From DASUSH01 sp036375215 (lineage in GTDB: Bacteria; Actinomycetota; Thermoleophilia; Solirubrobacterales; 70-9), in NCBI GenBank assembly GCA_036375215.1, contig DASUSH010000099.1, positions 1-12,028 of the forward strand: 12,028 bases of DNA, read 5' to 3'. The notes beneath the pieces are model-generated. The model worked only from the letters and a program-made list of their open reading frames with translations. It had not been told where the DNA came from and searched no databases. Position numbers and translations under genes: made by a program. Numbering within the stretch: the stretch's first letter is position 1; the number at the start of each line of letters is the position of its first letter. Below are positions 1 to 6,523 of this stretch, one piece after another.

Positions 1-60
1 TGAGATCGAGCCGAACCGGATGCGAAGCGGAGGATTCGGCCGTTCTGATTCGCAACTCAT
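1..60 (-). CDS. possible start of a leftward gene, cut by the window edge
   Basis: An ATG at 60-58 opens a minus-strand frame that stays open for all 20 codons to the window edge, reading MSCESERPNPPLRIRFGSIS. I do not recognise it. Its only support is position: a TAGGGT hexamer at 73-68 lies 7 nt upstream, the same arrangement seen before the thioesterase start at 9398, so it could be a leaderless start. Twenty open codons in GC-rich DNA are weak evidence. The other strand has a short frame ending in TGA at 46-48 that could equally be the tail of a rightward gene. Confidence 0.22.
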   Translation of the reverse strand, partial: MSCESERPNPPLRIRFGSIS

Positions 61-81
61 GCCGCGGACCCTACACGCGGA

Positions 82-113
82 CGGGCCCGGCCGCCGCGTG
101 GCGACCGGGCCCG
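82..113 (-). terminator. GC-rich hairpin downstream of the osmoprotectant operon
   Basis: Arms CGGGCCCGG (82-90) and CCGGGCCCG (105-113) pair over 9 bp. Inside them CGCC (92-95) and GGCG (100-103) pair across a GCGT loop, with a single C/A mismatch between the two stems. It begins 25 nt past the stop codon of the binding-protein gene, where the four-gene operon should end. No T-run follows on the minus strand, so it would be a U-less terminator or an mRNA 3'-end stabiliser rather than a textbook intrinsic terminator. Confidence 0.5.
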
Positions 114-138
114 GACCGCGAGACGGTGCGGGGCGCGG

Positions 139-1128
139 CTACTCGATGTAGCCGTACTCCTGCAGGTACTCCTGGGCCGCGTCGGCGGGGTCTTCCTTGT
201 CGACGTCGACCTTCGCGTTCAGCTCCTGCATGACCTCGAGCGAGAGGTCGCCCTGGACCTTCTCGACGGTCTCGCCGAGGTCCGGGCCGGCCTCGTCGAC
301 GGCCTCCTGGCTGGCGACGAACGTGACGTTGCCCGCCGGCAGCACGCCCTGGTCGTCCTCCAGGATGGTGTAGGTCTCGGAGTCGGTGTAGAGCTGGGCG
401 TCGGTGGTGAACAGGATCGAGAGATCCGCGTCGCCCTTGTCGAGCACCTCGTAGCGCAGTCCGATGTCGACCGGCGTGAACGAGTTGAACTCGAGCCCGT
501 AGTTCTCCTCGAGCCCGACCAGGCAGTCGATCCGCTGGCGGCACTCCGGCGAGCCGTAGAGGTCGAGGTCCTCGGAGACGCCCTCGAGGTCGGAGATGCT
601 CTCGACCCCGAGCTCATCCGCGGTCTCGGCCAGCAGGCCCACCGCGTTGGCGCTCGAGAACTCGGTCGGCGCGTACGCGACCAGTCCCTTCTCCTCGAAC
701 TCGGGCTGCGCCTGGTCGATCGCCTCGTTGCCGTCGGCGGGGACGTCCTCGGGCGCGGTCTTGAAGAACGAGGTCAGCGCGGTCGAGGTGTACTCGGGAT
801 AGCCGCTGATCTCGCCGTCCTCGAGCGCCTTCAGCGCGACCACCTCGGAACCGAGGTTGAGGTCCGTGGAGACGTCGTAGCCGGCGGCCTCGAGCGCCTG
901 CGCGTAGATCTCCCCGAGCACGATCTGCTCGGTGAAGTTCTTCGAGCCGACGGTCAGCTTGACCGCGTTGTTGTCGGCGTTCTCCTCGATCAGGTTGCTG
1001 TCGGCGCTTTCCTCGGAGCCGCCGTCGTCGGAGGAGTCGTCGTCGGAGCCGCAGGCCGCGATCCCCGTCGCCATCACCGCGGCGACGATCAGCGCCATGA
1101 GCATCCGAAGGCGGAAGTGGTTGGTCAT
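139..1128 (-). CDS. osmoprotectant ABC transporter substrate-binding lipoprotein (OpuC/ProX-type)
   Basis: This is the extracytoplasmic binding protein that captures a quaternary amine (glycine betaine, choline, carnitine or similar) and delivers it to the permeases encoded just upstream. The 329-residue product has a lipoprotein signal: positively charged N-terminus, hydrophobic stretch 9-22 and lipobox I23-A-A-C26, followed by an acidic/serine linker typical of actinobacterial lipoproteins. The mature domain opens with VGSKNFTEQ, the family signature, and later has GYPEYTST and a cysteine pair in PECRQRIDCLVGLEENYGL. The ATG at 1128 is preceded by an AGGGAG Shine-Dalgarno about 6 nt away, which fixes the start. 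It is the last gene of the operon, separated from the permease by 77 nt containing a hairpin and a likely promoter. Family assignment is firm; the exact ligand is not shown. Confidence 0.93.
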   Translation of the reverse strand: MTNHFRLRMLMALIVAAVMATGIAACGSDDDSSDDGGSEESADSNLIEENADNNAVKLTVGSKNFTEQIVLGEIYAQALEAAGYDVSTDLNLGSEVVALKALEDGEISGYPEYTSTALTSFFKTAPEDVPADGNEAIDQAQPEFEEKGLVAYAPTEFSSANAVGLLAETADELGVESISDLEGVSEDLDLYGSPECRQRIDCLVGLEENYGLEFNSFTPVDIGLRYEVLDKGDADLSILFTTDAQLYTDSETYTILEDDQGVLPAGNVTFVASQEAVDEAGPDLGETVEKVQGDLSLEVMQELNAKVDVDKEDPADAAQEYLQEYGYIE

Positions 1129-1147
1129 TCGCTCTCCCTCTCTCGCG

Positions 1148-1167
1148 CGCCGGCACCCGAGCCGGCG
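1148..1167 (-). promoter_or_regulatory. intercistronic hairpin in the binding-protein leader
   Basis: CGCCGGC (1148-1154) and GCCGGCG (1161-1167) form a perfect 7-bp stem with a 6-nt loop, 20 nt upstream of the binding-protein ATG. Hairpins at this place in ABC operons often protect the downstream message or trim read-through, allowing more binding protein than permease. That role is inference from position only. Confidence 0.4.
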
Positions 1168-1179
1168 GATCTCCGCGGG

Positions 1180-1209
1180 ATCCTATGCCGAGAGGCCGGA
1201 CGCCGTCAG
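1180..1209 (-). promoter_or_regulatory. candidate promoter for the binding-protein gene
   Basis: On the minus strand CTGACG (1209-1204) is followed after 18 nt by TAGGAT (1185-1180). The -35-like element overlaps the stop codon of the upstream permease gene (TGA, 1208-1206). Transcription would start near 1173, leaving a leader of about 45 nt that carries the hairpin at 1148-1167 and a Shine-Dalgarno. The TAGGAT hexamer also occurs at 3945-3940 in front of the ATPase gene. No start site has been mapped. Confidence 0.4.
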
Positions 1210-1991
1210 GCCTCCGCGTTCACCGAGCGGCGGGCGAAGCGCCAGCCGAACAGCGAATGCGGCACTTGCGCCCGCACGCCCTTCGGCGTGAGCAGGCGCT
1301 GCAGTCCGGCGAGCCCGAGCTCCACCGCGAGCGCGAGCAGGGCGACCAGGATCGCCCCGGCGAGCACGCCCTCCTCGCCGTAGACGTTGCGGTTGAGGAT
1401 GAAGTCGCCGAGCGTGACGACGCCGGCGAGCGGCGCGATCGCGGCGGTCGCGACGATGTTGATCGCCCCGGTGCGGACCCCGCCCATGATCGTCGGCACG
1501 GCGAGCGGGAACTCGACCTTGCGGATCACCTCGAACTCCGTCATCCCCATCCCCCGGGCGGCCTCGACCGCGGTGCGGTCCACCTGGCGGATCCCGACGA
1601 AGGCGTTCGTGAGGATCGGCGGCAGGCCCAGGATCAGGAGGGCGATCGTCACGTTCAGGACGCCGACCCCGATGAAGGCGACCATCAGCGCGATCAGCGC
1701 CAGCTCCGGGATCGCCCGCCCGGCGTTCCCGATCGCGACCGCGAGCAGCTCGCCCTTGCCGCGGTGACCGAGGTAGACGCCGATCGGCAGCGCGATCGCG
1801 ACCGCGATCGCCAGCGCCAGGGCGCTGATCCAGACGTGCGTCGCGAGGAATTCGCCGACCTGGCCGAGGCCGCCGACGTCGCCGCCCACCCCGACCGATT
1901 GGCGCGGGGTGAAGATGAACTCGATCGCGCCGCCGAACGTGTCGAGGAAGGAGGCGGCGACGTGGGGCGGCGCGGGCGCGAGCGCGCTCAT
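1206..1991 (-). CDS. osmoprotectant ABC transporter permease (OpuBB/OpuCB-type), second permease
   Basis: This is an integral-membrane subunit of the quaternary-amine importer, 261 residues. Hydrophobic segments lie at about 52-74, 93-124, 172-195 and 208-231. The cytoplasmic EAA loop that docks on the ATPase is clear: EAARGMGMTEFEVIRKVEFP from residue 143, followed by LAVPTIMGG. The start is ATG at 1991, because that codon forms a 4-base ATGA overlap with the stop of the preceding permease and has a GAGG Shine-Dalgarno about 5 nt upstream. A longer open frame reaching 2786 is a shadow of the neighbouring permease and should not be read as a fusion. The N-terminal 50 residues before the first helix are longer than usual. 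It probably pairs with the other permease as a heterodimer. Confidence 0.9.
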   Translation of the reverse strand: MSALAPAPPHVAASFLDTFGGAIEFIFTPRQSVGVGGDVGGLGQVGEFLATHVWISALALAIAVAIALPIGVYLGHRGKGELLAVAIGNAGRAIPELALIALMVAFIGVGVLNVTIALLILGLPPILTNAFVGIRQVDRTAVEAARGMGMTEFEVIRKVEFPLAVPTIMGGVRTGAINIVATAAIAPLAGVVTLGDFILNRNVYGEEGVLAGAILVALLALAVELGLAGLQRLLTPKGVRAQVPHSLFGWRFARRSVNAEA

Positions 1992-2740
1992 ATCGCCCTC
2001 ACCCGCCGCCAGGGCGCAAGCCACCGCTGCAGCCCGATGTAGAGCGCGTCGAAGAAGACCGCCATGAGGATCGCGATCCCGCTGGCGACGACGATCGCGG
2101 TCTTGAAGACGTCGCGCAGGAGCCCGCCGGTGTAGATCTCCTCGCCCAGCCCGCCGGCGCCCGCGAAGATCGCGAGGGTCGCGATCGCGACCGTGGAGAC
2201 GGTGGCGATCCGCAGGCCGGCGATGATCTCGGGCACCGCGAGCGGCAGCTCGACCCGCCAGAGGAGCTGGCGCTCGGTCATCCCCATGCCCCGGCCGGCG
2301 TCCTTCGCGGCCTCGGGCACGTTGCCAAGGCCCGTGACGATGTTGCGGTAGATGATCTGGAGCGTGTAGAGGGTGAGCGCGACGATCGCGGTGACGTTGC
2401 CGCGGCCGGTGATCGGCAGCAGGATCAGGAAGAGCGCGATCGAGGGGATCGTGTAGAGGACGCCGCTCGCGCCCGTGAAGGTCGGCACGAGCCAGCGCCG
2501 TCGGTGCGAGAGCACCGCCATCCCGAGCGCGATCGCGAACCCGAACGCGACCGAGAGCCCGACGAGGACCAGGTGCTCGAGCGTGGGCGAGACGAAACGG
2601 TCGGCGTTGTCCCACGCCCAGCCGAGGCAGACGGTCTTGTTCTCGGCGACGCATTCGGTCGCGCTGCCCTCGGAGCGATCGGTGAAGAAGTCGCCCTGGG
2701 CGACGAGGGGCGCGAGCCAGGTCGTCGCCTCCGCGATCAC
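1988..2740 (-). CDS. osmoprotectant ABC transporter permease, first permease
   Basis: This is the other membrane subunit of the importer, 250 residues. Hydrophobic segments run at about 56-76, 91-109, 114-130, 172-195 and 213-232. The EAA loop starts at residue 143 (EAAKDAGRGMGMTERQLLWR, then VELPLAVP). Before the first clear helix is an unusual polar stretch, residues 16-50, with cysteines at 30 and 38 and tryptophans at 41 and 43, which may be exposed outside the cell. The start is GTG at 2740, forming a GTGA overlap with the ATPase stop, so translation is likely coupled; its own stop overlaps the next permease start in the same way. The two permeases are related in sequence and presumably form the transport channel together. 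Confidence 0.9.
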   Translation of the reverse strand: MIAEATTWLAPLVAQGDFFTDRSEGSATECVAENKTVCLGWAWDNADRFVSPTLEHLVLVGLSVAFGFAIALGMAVLSHRRRWLVPTFTGASGVLYTIPSIALFLILLPITGRGNVTAIVALTLYTLQIIYRNIVTGLGNVPEAAKDAGRGMGMTERQLLWRVELPLAVPEIIAGLRIATVSTVAIATLAIFAGAGGLGEEIYTGGLLRDVFKTAIVVASGIAILMAVFFDALYIGLQRWLAPWRRVRAI

Positions 2741-3927
2741 TCGAGCGGCCGCTCCACGGCGGAGTGCTCCTCGACGAGCGCCTCACCGGAGCCGAGGAAC
2801 TCGGAGATGATCTCGATCGAGAGGACGCCGGCGATCCTGCCCTCGTGGTCGACGACGGCGGCGTACTGGGTCTCGGCCTGGAGCAGGTCGGAGAGGGCGT
2901 CGCGCATCACGTCGTCGCGCTCGAGCCGCGGCTCGGCCGGCGAGTCGGGCCGGTCGGGGACGATCTCGCGCTCGAGGTCGCGCTCGGAGAGCCAGCCCAG
3001 CGGACGACGCTCGGAGTCGACGAGGAGCGGGTGCGGGACCTCCGCGCCCTCGAGCTTCGCGCGCACCTCGGCGCTGGCCTGGCCGACGTAGGCGAGCGGG
3101 GCCTCCCAGAGCGAGATGTCGGACACGCGCAGGAGCGAGAGCCGCTTGAGGGCGCGGTCGGCCCCGACGAAGTCCTCGACGAACTCGTCGGCGGGCGCCA
3201 TCAGGAGCCCGGCCGGGGTCGCGAACTGGGCGAGCCTGCCGCCCTCGCGTAGCACCGCGACCCGGTCGCCCATCTTGATCGCCTCGTCGATGTCGTGGGT
3301 GACGAAGCAGATCGTCTTGCGGACGTCGGCCTGGAGGCGCAGGAACTCGTTCTGCAGGCGCTCGCGGTTGATCGGGTCGACCGCGCCGAAGGGCTCGTCC
3401 ATCAGCATCACCCCGGGGTCGGCCGCCAGCGCCCGGGCGACCCCGACGCGCTGCTGCTGGCCGCCGGAGAGCTGCGACGGGAACCGGCTCCGCAGCTCGG
3501 GGTCGAGCCCGATCAGGCCGATCAGCTCCTCGACGCGGGCCTGGGTGCGCGCCTTGTCCCAGCCGAGCAGGCGGGGCACGGTGGCGATGTTGTCGTCGAT
3601 CGTGCGATGGGGGAAGAGGCCGGTCTGCTGGATCACGTAGCCGATGTGGCGCCGCAGCTCCGCGGGCGAGCGGTCGCGGACCGAGCGGTCGCCGACGTAG
3701 ATGTCCCCGGAGGTGATCTCGATCATCCGGTTCACCATCCGCATCGCCGTCGTCTTGCCCGAGCCGGAGGGCCCGACGAGGACGCAGATCTCGCCCTCGG
3801 GGATCTCCAGCGAGAGCCCGTCGACGGCCGGAGCGTCGGCGCCGGGGTAGTGCTTGGAGACGTCCTCGAAGCGGACCGAGAGTGCCTCGGCGTCGCCGTT
3901 TCTGGTGTTCACCGCTCCCGCCGCCAC
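2737..3927 (-). CDS. osmoprotectant ABC transporter ATP-binding protein with C-terminal CBS domains (OpuCA/ProV-type)
   Basis: This is the energising subunit of the betaine/choline-type importer, 396 residues. The ABC domain has Walker A GPSGSGKT (52-59), Q-loop GYVIQQTGLFPH (96-107), signature LSGGQQQR (153-160), Walker B VMLMDE (173-178) and switch histidine H211. Residues about 260-380 form a CBS-type pair, ending GRIAGVLSIEIISEFLG. In characterised OpuA/OpuC-type systems CBS domains gate transport by sensing ionic strength or nucleotides, so osmotic gating is expected here, though not shown. The start is taken as GTG at 3927; an in-frame GTG at codon 6 is an alternative. A TAGGAT motif at 3945-3940 would give an almost leaderless message. 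It is the first gene of the operon and is divergent from the P-type ATPase. Confidence 0.92.
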   Translation of the reverse strand: MAAGAVNTRNGDAEALSVRFEDVSKHYPGADAPAVDGLSLEIPEGEICVLVGPSGSGKTTAMRMVNRMIEITSGDIYVGDRSVRDRSPAELRRHIGYVIQQTGLFPHRTIDDNIATVPRLLGWDKARTQARVEELIGLIGLDPELRSRFPSQLSGGQQQRVGVARALAADPGVMLMDEPFGAVDPINRERLQNEFLRLQADVRKTICFVTHDIDEAIKMGDRVAVLREGGRLAQFATPAGLLMAPADEFVEDFVGADRALKRLSLLRVSDISLWEAPLAYVGQASAEVRAKLEGAEVPHPLLVDSERRPLGWLSERDLEREIVPDRPDSPAEPRLERDDVMRDALSDLLQAETQYAAVVDHEGRIAGVLSIEIISEFLGSGEALVEEHSAVERPLE

Positions 3928-3932
3928 GCGCG

Positions 3933-3963
3933 CCCGGCGATCCTATCCCCGCCGATCGCCGGG
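3933..3963. promoter_or_regulatory. perfect 10-bp inverted repeat, operator candidate in divergent promoter region
   Basis: CCCGGCGATC (3933-3942) and GATCGCCGGG (3954-3963) are exact reverse complements separated by 11 nt, so arm centres are 21 bp apart, two helical turns. It occupies over half of the 59-bp gap between the divergent ATPase genes and covers the TAGGAT -10-like hexamer (3945-3940) and the predicted start point of the osmoprotectant operon. That geometry suits a dimeric repressor. GATC and CGGC are common words in this DNA, which lowers the weight of the match. Confidence 0.5.
3940..3945 (-). promoter_or_regulatory. candidate -10 element of the osmoprotectant operon
   Basis: TAGGAT on the minus strand lies 12 nt upstream of the GTG at 3927. 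The predicted transcript would carry only about five untranslated bases. No convincing -35 is found at 16-18 bp. It is embedded in the inverted repeat at 3933-3963. Confidence 0.35.
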
Positions 3964-3986
3964 AGCGGCTTGCCAACCCTGTTTAG

Positions 3987-6485
3987 ATGAGCAGCGTCAT
4001 GGAAGCCGCGGCGCATCCCAGGGGGCTCTCGGTCGGCGAGGCCGAGCGCCGCCTCGGCGCGCTCGGGCCGCTCGAGTCCGACTCCAGCCGATCGGTGCGG
4101 TCGATCGTCGTCGGCAACGTCTTCACGCTCTTCAACGCGATCATCTTCGTCTTCTTCGTGCTCGTGCTCTCGCTCGGGCTCTTCGCCGACGCCCTCTTCG
4201 GGCTGATCGCGGCGGTCAACAGCTATATCGGCATCCGCCAGGAGCTGAAGGCGAAGCGGACCCTCGACGAGCTCGCGCTGCTCGTCGCCCCGTCGGCGAA
4301 GACGGTCCGCGACGACCGGATGTTCGAGCTGCGCGCCGACGAGGTCGTCCCCGGGGACGTCGTCCGGGTCGAGCCCGGCGACCAGCTGATCGCGGACGGC
4401 GAGGTGATCTCCTCGCGCGGGCTGACCGTCGACGAATCGCTCCTCACGGGCGAGGCGGAGGGGATCCGCAAGCGGACCGGTGACCGCCTGCTCTCGGGCT
4501 CGTTCGCGATCTCGGGCTCGGGCTACTACGAGCTCGATGCGGTCCGGGAGGACTCCCACGCGGAGAAGCTCGCCGGCGAGGCGCGCGAGTTCCGCCATCC
4601 CCCCTCGCCGCTCCAGGAGGAGATCAACCGGATCCTCTGGGCGACGACGATCCTGCTGGTCCCGCTGGCGATCGTCCTGATCGTCGCGCTCGGCCTCCGC
4701 GACACGGAGTTCACCGAGGCCGCGCAGACCGCGACCGCGGGCCTCATCACCCTGATCCCCGAGGGCCTCGTCCTGCTGATGAGCGTCACCTTCGCGGTCG
4801 CCGCGGTGCGCCTGGCGAAGCGGCGCACGCTGGTCCAGCAGATCGCCGCCACCGAGGCCCTCGCCGCGGTCGACACGATCTGCATCGACAAGACCGGCAC
4901 CCTCACCGACGGCTCGCTCGAGCTCGTCGGCGTCGAGCCGGCCGACCCGGGCCGCGCCGATGACGCCGAGCGCGCGCTCGCGCGCTTCGCCGCGTCGGCG
5001 GGCGAGCGCAACCGCACGCTGCAGACGATCGCCGAGCGCTACCCGGCGCGCGCCGAGCGGGTCGTGGCCGAGGTCCCGTTCTCCTCGGACTGGAAGTGGA
5101 GCGGGGTGACGCTGGACGGCGGCGGCCCACCCGGCCGCAGCTATGTGCTCGGCGCCCCCGACGTCCTCACCGAGAGCGGCGCGCTGACCCTCCCCGACGG
5201 GCTCCAGCGGGCGCTCGAGGAGCACACGTCCGCGGGGCGGCGAGTGGTCGCCTTCGGCGAGGCCCGTGGGGGTCTCCCCGACGATCCGGCGCGCGAGGCG
5301 CCACCCCGGCTCGAGCCGCAGGCGCTGATCGTGCTGGCGGAGACGCTCCGCCCCGATGCGACCGAGGCGATCGAGTTCATGCGCGAGCAGGAGGTCGACC
5401 TGAAGCTGATCTCGGGCGACGCGCGGGAGACCGTGACGGCGGTCGCGACGGCGGTCGGGGTCCCGCTCGACGCCGGGGTGATCGAGGGCTCGTCGCTGCC
5501 CGCCGACGCGGCGGGGCTCGGCGAGACCGCCGAGCGCAACACGATCTTCTGCCGCATCCGCCCCGAGCAGAAGAAATCGCTCGTGGCCGCGCTCACCGAC
5601 AGAGGCCGGATGACCGCGATGATCGGCGATGGCGTGAACGACGTGCCGGCGCTGAAGCAGGCCCGGCTCGCGGTCGCGATGGGCTCGGGCAGCCAGATCA
5701 CGAAGGGCGTCGCCGACATCGTCCTGCTCGACGACCAGTTCTCGATGCTGCCGCGCGCGGTCGCCGAGGGCCGGCGGATCGCCCGCAACATCCACCGCCT
5801 CGCCCGCCTCTACCTGACGAAGACCGTCTACGCCGGGTTCCTGATCGCGACCGAGGCGATCTTCGCCTTCACCTTCCCGTTCCTGCCACGCCACCTGACC
5901 CTGGCCGCCTTCCTGACGATCGGCGTGCCCTCGTTCGTGCTCGCGCTGGCGCCGAGCGAGGGGCCGCTCTACCGCGGCCGCCTGCTCCGCGCGATCGCCG
6001 CGTTCGCGGTGCCGGCCGGGGCCGCGATCGGGATCGCCTCGTTGCTCTCGTTCTTCTTCGTCGACACGATCTTCGGCGGCACGATCGAGGAGGGCCGGAC
6101 GGCGGCGACCACGACGTTGATCGTGCTCGGGCTCTGCTTCATCCTGCTGCTCGAGCGCGGGCCGGGGCGGGAGCACATCGCGATCCAGAGCTACATGCTG
6201 GCGATGGTCGCCGGGCTGGGCGCGCTCTACGCGCTCGTGATCGCGGCGGAGCCGGTGCGCGACTTCTTCGAGCTCGAGATCCTCTCCGCGGGCCAATGGT
6301 TCCTCTCGCTGCTCGCCGTGGCCGCCGGCCTCGCGATCGCCGCGGTCGCCTGGCGGCTGCCGCAGATCCAGCAGCTCGAGAGCGAGGTGGTCGAGAGCTC
6401 CCCCGCGGTGCCGTCGCCGATCCACCGGCCGCAGACGGGCGAGCAGCCCGCCGTCCCGGGCCCCGTCTCGGGAGGGCCGAGATGA
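3987..6485 (+). CDS. cation-translocating P-type ATPase, CtpE-like (probable Ca2+ transporter)
   Basis: This membrane pump couples ATP hydrolysis to cation movement through a phospho-aspartate intermediate. The 832-residue protein has the actuator motif TGE (154-156), M4 motif PEGL (258-261), phosphorylation site DKTGT (D301) and hinge GDGVND (547-552). Membrane segments fall at about 45-85, 214-270 and 607-793. The early membrane region with the RQELKAKRTLD stretch, the PEGLVLLMSV helix and VPSFVLALAP resemble mycobacterial CtpE, reported as a calcium uptake ATPase. It lacks heavy-metal-binding N-terminal domains and the CPC motif, so a copper or zinc pump is unlikely. The Pro-rich C-terminal tail (about 800-832) is probably disordered. 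ATG 3987 has no Shine-Dalgarno; Met5 at 3999 is an alternative start. The stop overlaps a mini-ORF leading to pyruvate kinase. The ion is inferred from family only. Confidence 0.88.
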   Translation: MSSVMEAAAHPRGLSVGEAERRLGALGPLESDSSRSVRSIVVGNVFTLFNAIIFVFFVLVLSLGLFADALFGLIAAVNSYIGIRQELKAKRTLDELALLVAPSAKTVRDDRMFELRADEVVPGDVVRVEPGDQLIADGEVISSRGLTVDESLLTGEAEGIRKRTGDRLLSGSFAISGSGYYELDAVREDSHAEKLAGEAREFRHPPSPLQEEINRILWATTILLVPLAIVLIVALGLRDTEFTEAAQTATAGLITLIPEGLVLLMSVTFAVAAVRLAKRRTLVQQIAATEALAAVDTICIDKTGTLTDGSLELVGVEPADPGRADDAERALARFAASAGERNRTLQTIAERYPARAERVVAEVPFSSDWKWSGVTLDGGGPPGRSYVLGAPDVLTESGALTLPDGLQRALEEHTSAGRRVVAFGEARGGLPDDPAREAPPRLEPQALIVLAETLRPDATEAIEFMREQEVDLKLISGDARETVTAVATAVGVPLDAGVIEGSSLPADAAGLGETAERNTIFCRIRPEQKKSLVAALTDRGRMTAMIGDGVNDVPALKQARLAVAMGSGSQITKGVADIVLLDDQFSMLPRAVAEGRRIARNIHRLARLYLTKTVYAGFLIATEAIFAFTFPFLPRHLTLAAFLTIGVPSFVLALAPSEGPLYRGRLLRAIAAFAVPAGAAIGIASLLSFFFVDTIFGGTIEEGRTAATTTLIVLGLCFILLLERGPGREHIAIQSYMLAMVAGLGALYALVIAAEPVRDFFELEILSAGQWFLSLLAVAAGLAIAAVAWRLPQIQQLESEVVESSPAVPSPIHRPQTGEQPAVPGPVSGGPR

Positions 6486-6523
6486 AAATCGAACGCCGAA
6501 TCGATCTCATCTGCATGAGATGA
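6482..6523 (+). CDS. 13-residue mini-ORF bridging the P-type ATPase and pyruvate kinase genes
   Basis: ATG at 6482 opens MKIERRIDLICMR and stops at TGA 6521-6523. It shares ATGA with the stop of the ATPase gene and again ATGA with the start of pyruvate kinase, so three reading frames are chained without a gap. GGAGGG at 6471-6476 sits 5 nt before its ATG, a near-ideal Shine-Dalgarno, whereas pyruvate kinase has none of its own. The likely role is to carry ribosomes to the pyruvate kinase start. The peptide resembles nothing I know, and chance remains possible for so short a frame. Confidence 0.4.
   Translation: MKIERRIDLICMR
6504..6521 (+). promoter_or_regulatory. 7-bp hairpin covering the pyruvate kinase start codon
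   Basis: ATCTCAT (6504-6510) pairs perfectly with ATGAGAT (6515-6521) across a CTGC loop. The right arm includes the first two bases of the pyruvate kinase ATG (6520-6522) and the end of the mini-ORF. In RNA it could hide the start until ribosomes translating the mini-ORF open it. As DNA it could be a small operator. The stem is A/T-rich and so of moderate strength. Confidence 0.35.

Noticed and set aside
1206..2786. A single 526-residue protein covering both permeases
   Set aside because: Its first half is an out-of-frame reading of the other permease. The true second permease starts at 1991 with an ATGA overlap and a Shine-Dalgarno.
3970..3987. A standard -35/-10 promoter for the P-type ATPase using TTGCCA at 3970-3975
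   Set aside because: No acceptable -10 lies 16-18 bp downstream; the TTTAGA at 3982-3987 is far too close. The promoter of this gene is left unassigned.
3909..6425. An 838-codon open frame on the minus strand opposite the P-type ATPase, and a 475-codon plus-strand frame at 5096-6523
   Set aside because: Both are low-complexity Arg/Asp/Gly/Glu-rich translations typical of GC-rich shadow frames. The plus-strand ATPase in the same DNA has every catalytic motif in order.
3987..6485. Heavy-metal (copper/zinc) or KdpB-type P-type ATPase
   Set aside because: There is no N-terminal metal-binding domain and no CPC-type motif in M4, which reads PEGL. Length and flanking motifs fit the CtpE-like group better, and no kdpA or kdpC neighbours are present.
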